Assembly: GCF_001767395.1 (NCBI RefSeq)
Contig: NZ_CP017014.1
Span: 4,047,012-4,111,011, forward strand
Direction: 5' to 3'
Length of the DNA stretch: 64,000 nt
Source of the DNA: Rhodococcus sp. WMMA185
GTDB taxonomy: Bacteria > Actinomycetota > Actinomycetes > Mycobacteriales > Mycobacteriaceae
This document shows, piece by piece, positions 33,705 through 41,921 of this stretch; positions within the stretch are counted from its first letter, which is position 1, and every line of letters begins with the position of its first letter. Under the pieces are notes generated by a model, which searched no databases, was not told where the DNA came from, and was given only the letters and a program-made list of their open reading frames with translations. Position numbers and translations under genes: made by a program.

Positions 33705-35156
33705 GTGGCACCAGCGAGCAGGAAGTCTTTTCCCGGATCCGCCGATCTCGTGGTGATCGGTGGCGGAGCCGCGGGGATTGTCGCTGCGAAAACGGCGGCT
33801 GGATTCGGCGCGAAAGTGGTTCTGGTAGAACGTGACCGTACCGGTGGAGATTGCTTGTGGACTGGGTGCGTCCCGTCGAAAGCGCTGCTCGCCGCCGCGT
33901 CCGTAGCCGCGACGATGCGTCGAGGACACGAATTCGGAGTAGACGCCTCGAACGTGACTGTCGACTTTGCCCGGGTGATGAAACACGTGCAGGGTGCGAT
34001 CGAGACCATCGCGCCGGTCGACTCACCCGAAACACTCCGCGACGCGAACGTCAACGTCGTCAGCGGTACGGCCCGCTTTACCGGCCCCCGCTCGCTGAGC
34101 ATCGATTCGCACACCATCACTTTCGGCCAGGCGGTGATCGCGACGGGGGCCGCCCCGGCAGTGCCGAACATTCACGGACTCGACCAGGTCGACTACCTCA
34201 CCAGCGATACGATTTGGGGGCTCACCGAACTGCCGCCTCGGCTGCTGGTTCTCGGTGGTGGAAGCGTAGGATGTGAACTCGCCCAAGCCTTTGCCAGACT
34301 CGGCTCGACGGTCACGATTGTCGAAGCTGCAGATTCGCTCCTTCCTGCGGAAGACCGAGAAGCCGCTGCATTCGTCACCCAGAGTTTGGTGGATGACGGG
34401 GTCACTGTGCTGACCGGAGTGACGGCGGAGTCCGTCGCGGGCCAGGCACTGGTTCTCGCGGACGGTCGCCACCTCGAATTCGACAGTCTGCTCGTTGCCG
34501 TTGGACGCAAGCCACGGACGGCGTCGATCGGGCTTGACGCGGCTGGTGTCACTGTCGATCGCCGCGGGTTCGTCACCGTGGACGATCACCTTCGCACCAC
34601 CAACCCGAGGGTCTGGGCGGCCGGCGACCTCACCGGTCACCCCCAGTTCACCCACACGGCAGGAATGCACGGGAGCATCGCCGCAACCAACGCGATCCTG
34701 GGGCTTCGTCGCACCGTCGACCGCACCGGCACCCCCCGCGTGACCTTCACCGACCCCGAGATCGCCGTCGCCGGAATCGATACCGAGGCCGCCCGCCGCA
34801 TTCCCGGGCTGCACGTGCACACTCTCGGCCACGAGCACGTCGACCGTGCTGTCGCGGAGCGTGAGACGCGCGGGTTCACCCGACTGGTGGTCGACGGCAA
34901 ACACCGCATCGTCGGAGCTACCGTCGTCGGCCCTCGTGCTGGTGAGACGATCGGCGAGATAGTGCTGGCAATCAAACAGGGGCTGCGGACACGGGATCTG
35001 GCCGGAACCACCCACCCCTACCCCACCTACAACGACGGGCCCTGGAACGCCTCCATCGCCGACGTTCGGTCGCAGTTGGCCAAGCCCGTCGCGAGTGGGG
35101 CGATCAAGGTTCTCGCCCGTATCCGCAGAGCGGCGCAGAATATTCGAAAGGACTGA
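33705..35156 (+). CDS. Mercuric reductase-like FAD/NAD(P)H disulfide oxidoreductase
   Basis: 483 aa class I pyridine nucleotide-disulfide oxidoreductase. DLVVIGGGAAGIVAAKTAAG binds FAD, GGDCLWTGCVPSK holds the redox Cys pair (about residues 50 and 55), LLVLGGGSVGCELAQAFARL binds NAD(P)H, VWAAGDLTG is the second FAD motif, and the dimerisation domain ends with an HPYPTYND active-site His. The C-terminal Cys pair and the N-terminal metal domain of true MerA are absent, so it may reduce another oxyanion, thiol or quinone. GTG 33705 is preferred over TTG 33681 because of AAGGAG nine bases upstream. Confidence 0.85.
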   Translation: MAPASRKSFPGSADLVVIGGGAAGIVAAKTAAGFGAKVVLVERDRTGGDCLWTGCVPSKALLAAASVAATMRRGHEFGVDASNVTVDFARVMKHVQGAIETIAPVDSPETLRDANVNVVSGTARFTGPRSLSIDSHTITFGQAVIATGAAPAVPNIHGLDQVDYLTSDTIWGLTELPPRLLVLGGGSVGCELAQAFARLGSTVTIVEAADSLLPAEDREAAAFVTQSLVDDGVTVLTGVTAESVAGQALVLADGRHLEFDSLLVAVGRKPRTASIGLDAAGVTVDRRGFVTVDDHLRTTNPRVWAAGDLTGHPQFTHTAGMHGSIAATNAILGLRRTVDRTGTPRVTFTDPEIAVAGIDTEAARRIPGLHVHTLGHEHVDRAVAERETRGFTRLVVDGKHRIVGATVVGPRAGETIGEIVLAIKQGLRTRDLAGTTHPYPTYNDGPWNASIADVRSQLAKPVASGAIKVLARIRRAAQNIRKD

Positions 35157-35160
35157 AGTC

Positions 35161-35454
35161 ATGACCACCGCCACCGCCTTTGTGGGCGACACACCGATCG
35201 CGACCACCGATGACGTGGTGATCGTCGAGGGCAACGTGTACTTTCCCGAGCGCGACGTCGAAGACGGCGTGCTGGTTGCGAATCGGGCCAAGAGCCTGTG
35301 CTTCTGGAAAGGCGTCGCTAGCTACTACGACGTCGAGGCGGGAGGGATCTCGCTTCGCAGCGCAGCGTTCACCTATCGTCACCCGTCGCCGCTGGCCCGC
35401 CGCGTCAAGGGCCGGGTGGCGTTCTGGAACGGTGTGGACGTTCGTACGAGCTGA
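35161..35454 (+). CDS. DUF427 domain protein
   Basis: 97 aa. VYFPERDVEDGVLVANRAKS is followed by the C-terminal FWKGVASYYDVEAGG, the typical DUF427 core that folds as a small beta barrel; function is unknown. It is the fifth gene of the sigma factor operon, 4 bp after the flavoprotein stop, with GAAAGGAC as ribosome site. A strong hairpin follows the stop. Confidence 0.85.
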   Translation: MTTATAFVGDTPIATTDDVVIVEGNVYFPERDVEDGVLVANRAKSLCFWKGVASYYDVEAGGISLRSAAFTYRHPSPLARRVKGRVAFWNGVDVRTS

Positions 35455-35478
35455 AAACCTGAGAAGCTCAAAGGATGG

Positions 35479-35509
35479 CGCCGCCACCCGCACGGTCGAG
35501 GTGGCGGCG
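35479..35509. terminator. Bidirectional terminator, 10-bp stem
   Basis: Arms 35479-35488 (CGCCGCCACC) and 35500-35509 are perfect complements with an 11-base loop. It lies between the convergent DUF427 and first propeller gene and should end both transcripts. Confidence 0.7.
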
Positions 35510-35533
35510 TCATTCAGTTCTTCGGTGCTGGTG

Positions 35534-36628
35534 TCAGCTGAACGCGCTGCCTGCACCCGAGCCGCTGCCGGCCAGCGAGCCGAAGTCGATGCACAGCGAT
35601 CCGGTGCATGTCTCGATCGCAATGACCGACACTGTGTCGTCGTCGCGGTTGGCGACGTAGGCGCGTTTCCCGTCCGGGGTGATTGCCACCCCCTGCGGTT
35701 CTTTGCCGACGTCGATGGTCTCGATGACAGTGTTGGTGCCGGTGTCGATTACCGACACCGTGTTGCCAAGGAGGTCGGTGACGTAGGCGCGTTTCCCGTT
35801 CGGGGTGATCGCCACCGCAAATGGGGTGCCCCCGACTGGGATGGGCGCGCCCACGACGGTGTTGGTACCAGTGGCGATCACGGACACCGTGTCGTTGTCT
35901 TGGTTGGTGACGTAGGCACGGAACCCGTTCGAGGTGATCGCCACTCCAGAAGGGCCGTCGCCTGCGGTGATGGTGTCGATGACAGTGTTGGTGAGGGTGT
36001 TGATCACCGACACGGTGTCGGTGTCGACGTTGGTGACGTAGGCGCGGAACCCTAGCGGTGTGATTGCCACCCCTCTAGGGAAGTCCCCGACATCGATGGT
36101 GTCGATGACGGTGTCGGTGCCGGTGTCGATCACCGACACCGAACCGGTCGACGAATTGACGACGTAGGCGCGTTCTCCGTTCGGGGTGATCGCCACTCCG
36201 AACGGGCCGACACCGACCGGGATGGGTAGGCCCACGATGGTATTGGTGGCGGTGTTGATCACCGACACCGTGTCGTCGTCGCGGTTGGTGACGTAGGCGC
36301 GTTTTCCGTTCGGGGTGATCGCTACCCCGGACGGGCTGGTGCCGACGGCCACAGTGGCGACCACTGCATTCGTGGCGGTGTCGATCACCGACACCGAGTC
36401 ATCATCGATGGTGGTGACGTAGGCGCGGGTTCCGTTCGGGGTAATCGCCACCGCGGCGGGGCCGCCTACGACATCGATGGTGTCGATGACGGTGTCCGCG
36501 GCGGCAGTCGCCGGACCGGTTCCGGCGATGCCGAGCACCATCGCGAACGTGGCCAGCATCCCGAGCAACAGGCGTGGGATGCGTTTCCGGGCTGTCGGAT
36601 AGGCGCGGAAGTGGCTGCGGTGACTCAC
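35534..36628 (-). CDS. Secreted YVTN-type seven-repeat beta-propeller protein, copy P1
   Basis: 364 aa. A signal peptide (residues about 15-45) ends near ATAAA-DTV. Seven repeats follow, each built on VAITPNGxRAYVTNxxDDTV then SVIDTATNTV, the YVTN/NHL-like propeller blade, for example VAITPNGKRAYVTNRDDDTV twice. The C-terminal tail is conserved in all six copies: C-x-G-S-L-C-I-D-F-G-S-L then a Ser/Gly linker. The chosen GTG start has AGGAG six bases upstream. Probably a cell-surface or secreted ligand-binding or adhesive protein. It is the most downstream member of the array. Confidence 0.85.
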   Translation of the reverse strand: MSHRSHFRAYPTARKRIPRLLLGMLATFAMVLGIAGTGPATAAADTVIDTIDVVGGPAAVAITPNGTRAYVTTIDDDSVSVIDTATNAVVATVAVGTSPSGVAITPNGKRAYVTNRDDDTVSVINTATNTIVGLPIPVGVGPFGVAITPNGERAYVVNSSTGSVSVIDTGTDTVIDTIDVGDFPRGVAITPLGFRAYVTNVDTDTVSVINTLTNTVIDTITAGDGPSGVAITSNGFRAYVTNQDNDTVSVIATGTNTVVGAPIPVGGTPFAVAITPNGKRAYVTDLLGNTVSVIDTGTNTVIETIDVGKEPQGVAITPDGKRAYVANRDDDTVSVIAIETCTGSLCIDFGSLAGSGSGAGSAFS

Positions 36629-36802
36629 ATTCTTCTCCTGCCATACGAGGACCAAAACGGATCAACCATGCTGCGGGGAGAGCCGACTCCCGGATGCGGA
36701 CACCGGCAATCCATTGGAGGTTAACTATCAGATAGCCATTTCGATCCCGGACACGCCGAAACTGTCACGGCTCCACTGGTGTATGAGCACGGCGGCTGGG
36801 TG

Positions 36803-37894
36803 TCAGCTGAATGTGCTGCCGGCGCCAGAGCCGCTGCCGGTCAGCGAGCCGAAATCGATGCACAGCGATCCGAGGCATCTCTCGATCGCGATAACCGACA
36901 CCGTGTCGTCATCACGGTTGGTGACGTACGCGCGGGTTCCGTCCGGTGCGATCGCCACCCCGAATGGCTCGTTCCCGACGGTGACCGTGTCGACCACCGT
37001 GTTGGTGCCGGTGTCGATCACCGACACCTCATCGCTATCGAATTCGGCGATGTAGGCGCGGGTTCCGTTGGGGGTTACTGCCACCCCGATCGGCTCGTTT
37101 CCGACGGTGACCGTGTCGACCACGGTGTTGATGGCGGTGTCGATCACCGACACCGTGTTGTCGTTGGTGTTGGTGACGTAGGCGAAGAACCCGTTCGGGG
37201 TGATCGCCACCTTCCGCGGGGCGTCCCCACCGGCGATAGTGCTTGACACCGTGTTGGTGTTGGTGTCGATCACCGATACCGTGTTGCCTCCATGGTTGGC
37301 GACGTAGGCGTGGGTCCCGTTTGGGGTGACTGCCACCCCGACGGGGAGGTTTCCGACTGTGACGGTTGTGATTTCGGTGTTGGTGTCGGTGTCGATCACC
37401 GAGACCGTATCGTCCAATGCGTTGGTGACGTAGGCGTGGGCTCCGTCCGGGGTGATCGCCACCACTTGAGGGTTGTTTCCGACGGGTATGGGTACGCCGA
37501 GGACGGTGTTGGTGGCGGTGTCGATCACCGAGACCGTACCGTCCAATGCGTTGGTGACGTAGGCGAACGCTCCGTCCGGGGTGACCGCCACCCCAACTGG
37601 GTTGTCTCCGACTGTGACGGTCGTCGTCTCGGTGTTGGTGCCGGTGTCGATTACCGAGACCGTATCGTCCCCGGCGTTGGCGACGTAGGCGCGGGTTCCG
37701 TTGGGGGCGAACGCCACTTCCCGCGGACCGTCCCCGACGGGGAAGGTGTCGACGACGGTGTCCGCGGCCGCGGTCCCTACCCCCGCTCCAGCGATACCGA
37801 CCACCATCAGGGCAGTGGCTGTAAGCCCGAGTACCAGGTGTCGTAGGCTGCCGGGGGCTGTGGAGCGGGTACGGAAACTTCTGTGGTAATTCAC
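36803..37894 (-). CDS. Secreted YVTN beta-propeller protein, copy P2
   Basis: 363 aa. Signal peptide with TALMVVGIAGAGVGTAAADT and seven repeats: VAFAPNGTRAYVANAGDDTV, VAVTPDGAFAYVTNALDGTV, VAITPDGAHAYVTNALDDTV, VAVTPNGTHAYVANHGGNTV, VAITPNGFFAYVTNTNDNTV, VAVTPNGTRAYIAEFDSDEV and VAIAPDGTRAYVTNRDDDTV. The tail is CLGSLCIDFGSL followed by a Gly/Ser linker. Start GTG 37894 follows a TCTCC-complement ribosome site. The upstream leader (37895-38035) matches those of the other copies, including the palindrome GATAGCTATC at 37997-38006. Confidence 0.85.
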   Translation of the reverse strand: MNYHRSFRTRSTAPGSLRHLVLGLTATALMVVGIAGAGVGTAAADTVVDTFPVGDGPREVAFAPNGTRAYVANAGDDTVSVIDTGTNTETTTVTVGDNPVGVAVTPDGAFAYVTNALDGTVSVIDTATNTVLGVPIPVGNNPQVVAITPDGAHAYVTNALDDTVSVIDTDTNTEITTVTVGNLPVGVAVTPNGTHAYVANHGGNTVSVIDTNTNTVSSTIAGGDAPRKVAITPNGFFAYVTNTNDNTVSVIDTAINTVVDTVTVGNEPIGVAVTPNGTRAYIAEFDSDEVSVIDTGTNTVVDTVTVGNEPFGVAIAPDGTRAYVTNRDDDTVSVIAIERCLGSLCIDFGSLTGSGSGAGSTFS

Positions 37895-38035
37895 ATGTTT
37901 CTCCTGCCGTGCGAGGAACGAAACGGATCGACCATGCTGCGGGGAGAACCGGCGGTCGGATGCGGACACCGGTAGTCCATCCGAGGTTAACCGTCCGATA
38001 GCTATCTCGGCTCGAGGCGCGCCGAAACGATCACT
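37895..38035 (-). promoter_or_regulatory. Conserved leader/promoter shared by the propeller genes (P2 shown)
   Basis: About 140 bp upstream of every propeller start the same blocks recur: near the gene a GAGGAACAAAACGGATCAAC-type block, then a GGTCGGATGCGGACACCGG-type block, then a GGTTAAC ... GATAGCTATC block, and finally GCGCCGAAAC. Equivalent regions are 36629-36775, 39229-39365, 40588-40735, 41737-41875 and 43011-43150. The palindrome GATAGCTATC is perfect in P2 and P4 and has one mismatch in P5. Each gene thus has its own copy of one promoter/leader, pointing to coordinated expression. Confidence 0.65.
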
Positions 38036-38080
38036 GCCACAACCCCACGCCAGGTGTTCGAGTGCGGAACGCATACATGA

Positions 38081-38112
38081 CGTTGCCACCGGCGACAGTG
38101 CCGGTGGCAACG
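38081..38112 (-). terminator. Hairpin terminator after copy P3
   Basis: Arms CGTTGCCACCGG (38081-38092) and its perfect complement 38101-38112, loop of 8 bases. It lies 28 bp downstream of the P3 stop on the minus strand and separates P3 from P2, indicating that the copies are transcribed individually. Confidence 0.7.
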
Positions 38113-38139
38113 TCAAGGGGCCAGCGCTCGAACCGGGTG

Positions 38140-39228
38140 TCAGCTGAACGTGCTGGCTGCTCCCGATCCGCTGCCGGTCAGTGATCCGAAGTCGAGGCAC
38201 AGCGACCCGAGACACTTGTCGATGGCGATCACCGAGACCGTGTCGTCCTCACGGTTGGTGACGTAGGCGCGTTTTCCGTTCGGGGTAACCGCCACCCCGG
38301 TCGGGGCAGCCCCGACACCGATGGTGTCGATGACGGTGTTGGTGCCGGTGTCGATCACCGACACCGAATTATCCGATCTGGTGGTGACGTAGGCGCGTCT
38401 TCCGTTCGGGGTAACAGCCACCCCGAACGGAATGTTCCCGACCGTGATGCTGTCGACCACCATGTTGGTGAGAGTGTCGATCACCGACACCGAATTGTCG
38501 AAGCCGTTGGCTACATAGGCGCGTGTTCCGAATGGGGTGATCGCCACCCCGAACGGGCGGTTCCCGACCGTGATGGTGTCGACCACCATGTTGGTCGCGG
38601 TGTTGATCACCGACACCGTATCGTCCCCGGCGTTGGTGACGTAGGCGCGTGTTCCGAACGGGGTGATCGCAACACCGGTCGGTTCATCCCCGACCGTGAT
38701 GGTGTCGACCACATTGTTGGTTCCGATGTCGATCACCGACACCGTATCGTCCAGAATGTTGGGTACGTAAGCGGTGGTGCCGTTTGGGGTAATCGCCACC
38801 TCCCGGGGGCCGTTCCCGACCGTGATGGTGTCGACCTCCGTGTTGGTGGCGGTGTCGATCACCGACACCGTGCCGTCGGTGGCGTTGGTGACGTAGGCGC
38901 CAGCGCCGTTCGGGGTAATCGCTACCCAGAACGGGCGGTCTCCGACAGGGACAGTGGTGATTTCGGCGTTGGTGGCGGTGTCGATCACCGACACCGTGTC
39001 GTCGAAGTCGTTGACGACGTATGCGCGGGTTCCATTCGGGGTGATCGCCACCCCTGCCGGGCCGTCCCCAACAGGAATGGTGTCGATGACGGTGTCCGCT
39101 TCCGCAGCCGCTGACCCGGCCCCGGCGATGCCGAGCACCATCGCAGATGTGGCCAGTACGCTGCTCAACAGGCGCCGCGCACGACTCCGGACAGTGCGAT
39201 GGGTGTGAAATCCACTGTGGTGATTCAC
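38140..39228 (-). CDS. Secreted YVTN beta-propeller protein, copy P3
   Basis: 362 aa with an N-terminal signal peptide and seven YVTN repeats (for example VAITPNGAGAYVTNATDGTV, VAITPFGTRAYVTNAGDDTV, VAVTPNGRRAYVTTRSDNSV, VAVTPNGKRAYVTNREDDTV). The tail reads CLGSLCLDFGSL plus a Gly/Ser linker. It has its own leader and terminator. Compared with P2 the blades are shuffled and more diverged, so this is an older or faster-changing paralogue. Confidence 0.85.
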   Translation of the reverse strand: MNHHSGFHTHRTVRSRARRLLSSVLATSAMVLGIAGAGSAAAEADTVIDTIPVGDGPAGVAITPNGTRAYVVNDFDDTVSVIDTATNAEITTVPVGDRPFWVAITPNGAGAYVTNATDGTVSVIDTATNTEVDTITVGNGPREVAITPNGTTAYVPNILDDTVSVIDIGTNNVVDTITVGDEPTGVAITPFGTRAYVTNAGDDTVSVINTATNMVVDTITVGNRPFGVAITPFGTRAYVANGFDNSVSVIDTLTNMVVDSITVGNIPFGVAVTPNGRRAYVTTRSDNSVSVIDTGTNTVIDTIGVGAAPTGVAVTPNGKRAYVTNREDDTVSVIAIDKCLGSLCLDFGSLTGSGSGAASTFS

Positions 39229-39440
39229 ATTTTCTCCTACCGCGCGAGGAACAAAACGGATCAACCGTGCGTGGGCGAGCCAGCGGTCGGGCGAATGCCG
39301 GCAGCCTATCGGAGGCTAACAGCCGGATACTGATCTGGATCCCGAACACGCCGAAACATTCACGGTCGCAATGCCGCACGAATCCGGACAGGTGCCAGGG
39401 TTCGCACCCAACGCCCATACACGCTCACGAGCCACATGAT

Positions 39441-39470
39441 GCCGCCACAGGCATGGTTGCCGGTGGCGGC
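39441..39470 (-). terminator. Short hairpin after copy P4
   Basis: GCCGCCA (39441-39447) pairs with TGGCGGC (39464-39470) around a 16-base loop, downstream of the P4 stop on the minus strand. Weaker than the P3 hairpin but placed the same way. Confidence 0.45.
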
Positions 39471-39495
39471 GTCACGCGTCTTCGTGGGGGTGGTG

Positions 39496-40587
39496 TCAGC
39501 TGAACACGCTGCCACCGCCAGAGCCGCTGCCGGTCAGCGAGCCGAAGTCGATGCACAGCGAGCCGAAGCACCCCTCGATCGCGATCACCGACACCGTGTC
39601 GTTCGAGGTATTGGCGACGTAGGCGCGGGTGCCGTCCGGGGTGATCGCCACCCCGAACGGGCCGTCACCCACGGGGACGGTCTCGATGACGGTGTTGGTG
39701 CCGGTGTCGATCACCGACACTGTGCTGTCGGCCGTATTGGTGACGTAGGCGCGTTTCCCGTTGGGGGTGATCGCCACCCAGAACGGATCATCCCCGACGT
39801 CGATGGCGTCGGTGGCGGTGTCGGTGGCGGTGTCGATGACGGCCACCGTGTCGTCAGCAATGTTGGCGACGTAGGCAAGTGCCCCGTTGGGGGTGATTGC
39901 CACGCCGAATAGGCTGCCGCCAACGGGGATGGTGTCGATTTCGGTGTTGGTGGCGGTGTCGATCACCGACACCGTGCCATCACCGGCGTTGGTGACGTAG
40001 GCAAATGCCCCGTTGGGGGTGATCGCCACCCCGGCCGGGTTGGGCCCGACCGGGATGGGTACGCCGACGACCGTGTTGGTGGTGGTGTTGATCACCGACA
40101 CCGTGCCGTCAGCGTTGTTGGTGACGTAGGCGAATGCCCCGTTGGGGGTGATCGCCACCCCGAACGGGGCGGGGCCCACCGGGATGGGTACGCCGACGAT
40201 CGTGTTGGTGGTGGTGTCGATCACTGACACCGTGCCGTCGCCGTTGGCGACGTAGGCGCGGGTGCCGTCCGGGGTGATCGCCACACCGGTCGGGGCAGGC
40301 CCGACATCGATGGTGTCGATGACGGTGTTGGTGGCGGTGTCGATCACAGACACCTTGCCGACATTGATGGTGGTGACGTAGGCGCGGGTGCCATCCGGGG
40401 TGATTGCTACACCGAAGGGGCTGGTCCCGAGGTCGATGGTGTCGATGACAGTGTCCGCAGCTGCGGTCGCCGGTCCAGTCCCGGCGATGCCGAGCACCAT
40501 CGCGAGAGTGGCCAGTGTCCCGAGCACCAGGCGTCGGGTGCGGCCCCGGATCGTGGTAGAGGTGTGGAAAGTGCTGTGGTGATTCAC
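39496..40587 (-). CDS. Secreted YVTN beta-propeller protein, copy P4
   Basis: 363 aa. Signal peptide ending near TGPATAAA, then seven repeats, among them two nearly identical blades VAITPNGAFAYVTNNADGTV and VAITPNGAFAYVTNAGDGTV. The tail is CFGSLCIDFGSL with a Gly/Ser linker. GTG start at 40587 with AGGAG upstream; leader 40588-40735 carries the palindrome GATAGCTATC at 40690-40699. High internal DNA identity between adjacent repeats invites recombination. Confidence 0.85.
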   Translation of the reverse strand: MNHHSTFHTSTTIRGRTRRLVLGTLATLAMVLGIAGTGPATAAADTVIDTIDLGTSPFGVAITPDGTRAYVTTINVGKVSVIDTATNTVIDTIDVGPAPTGVAITPDGTRAYVANGDGTVSVIDTTTNTIVGVPIPVGPAPFGVAITPNGAFAYVTNNADGTVSVINTTTNTVVGVPIPVGPNPAGVAITPNGAFAYVTNAGDGTVSVIDTATNTEIDTIPVGGSLFGVAITPNGALAYVANIADDTVAVIDTATDTATDAIDVGDDPFWVAITPNGKRAYVTNTADSTVSVIDTGTNTVIETVPVGDGPFGVAITPDGTRAYVANTSNDTVSVIAIEGCFGSLCIDFGSLTGSGSGGGSVFS

Positions 40588-40759
40588 ATTTTTCTCCTGC
40601 CGTGCGAGGAACGAAACGGATCGACCATGCTGCGGAGAGGACCGGTGGTCGGATGCGGACGCCGGTAGTCCAACGGAGGTTAGCCGCCAGATAGCTATCT
40701 TGGTTCGAGGCGCGCCGAATCGATCACGGCCGTGCCATCTGGGCTTTGCAGCGGGGGTG

Positions 40760-41736
40760 TCAGCTGAACGTGCTGCCGGCGCCCGAGCCGCTGCCGGTCA
40801 GGGAGCCGAAGTCGATGCACAGCGAACCGAGGCACTGGTCGATGGCGATCACCGACACCGTGTCGTTGAAGCGGTTGGTGACGTAGGCCCGGGTTCCGTC
40901 GGGGGTGATCGCCACCGCGTTCGGAAAGTTCCCGACTGCGATGGTTGCGTCGACGATCGTGTCGGTGGCGGTGTCGATGACCGACACGGTGTTGTCACCA
41001 GCGTTGGTGACGTAGGCGCGGGTGCCGTTGGGGGTGATCGCCACCCCTTGCGGGGTGGCCCCGACTGGGATGGGTGCGCCGATGACGGTGTTGGTGGCGG
41101 TGTCGATGACCGACACGGTGTTGTCGCCGTTGTTGGTGACGTAGGCGCGGGTGCCGTTGGGGGTGATCGCCACCCCGATCGGGGCTCCCCCGACTGGGAT
41201 GGGTGCGCCGATGACGGTGTTGGTGGCGGTGTCGATTACCGACACGGTGTTGTCGCCAATGTTGGTGACGTAGGCGCGGGTGCCGTTCGGGGTGATCGCC
41301 ACCCCTTGCGGGCTCCCCCGACTGGGATGGGTGCGCCGATGACGGTGTTGGTACCGGTGTCGATTACCAACACCGTGCTGTCACTGGGGCTGGTGACGTA
41401 GGCGCGGGCTCCGTTCGGGGTGATCGCCACCCCGATCGGGCCGTTCCCCACGGGGATGGGTGCGTCGACGATGGCGTTGGTGGCGGTGTCGATTACCGAC
41501 ACGTTGTCGTCGACTTCGTTGGTCACGTACGCGCGAGTGCCGTCCGGGGTGATCGCAATCCCGCGTGGTGAGGCTCCGACGCCAATGGTGTCGATCACCG
41601 TATCCGCGGCCGCGGCGCCCGCCCCCGCTCCGGCGATGCCGACCACCATCAGGGCGGTGGCTGTGACCCCGAGGAGCATGCGTCGGACGCGCTTCCCGGC
41701 CGGGGGATGGGTGCGAAACCCTCTGTGGTGATTCAC
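40760..41736 (-). pseudogene. YVTN beta-propeller copy P5, frameshifted and one repeat short
   Basis: The N-terminal frame (start GTG 41736) and the C-terminal frame (stop at 40760) are both propeller sequence but differ by one base. The break is at 41310-41312, where GGG stands in a context that has GGGG in the matching place of the neighbouring repeat. With one G restored the protein would be 325 aa with six repeats and the usual CLGSLCIDFGSL tail, against seven repeats in all other copies. Downstream, three successive repeats are almost identical in DNA. The copy has its own leader (41737-41875). It may be inactive, phase-variable at the G run, or a sequencing error. Confidence 0.7.
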
Positions 41737-41921
41737 ATTCTTCTCCTACGGTACGAGGAACAAGACCGATCAACCATGCCGTCGCGGAGCTGGCGGTCGG
41801 ATGCGGACGCCGGCAGCACATCGGATGTTAACTGTTAGATAGCTATTGGGGCCTCGGGCACGCCGGAACTGGTACCGCCGCTCTGGCGCACGAGCATGGC
41901 GACGAGGCGGCAGGCTGGGTG

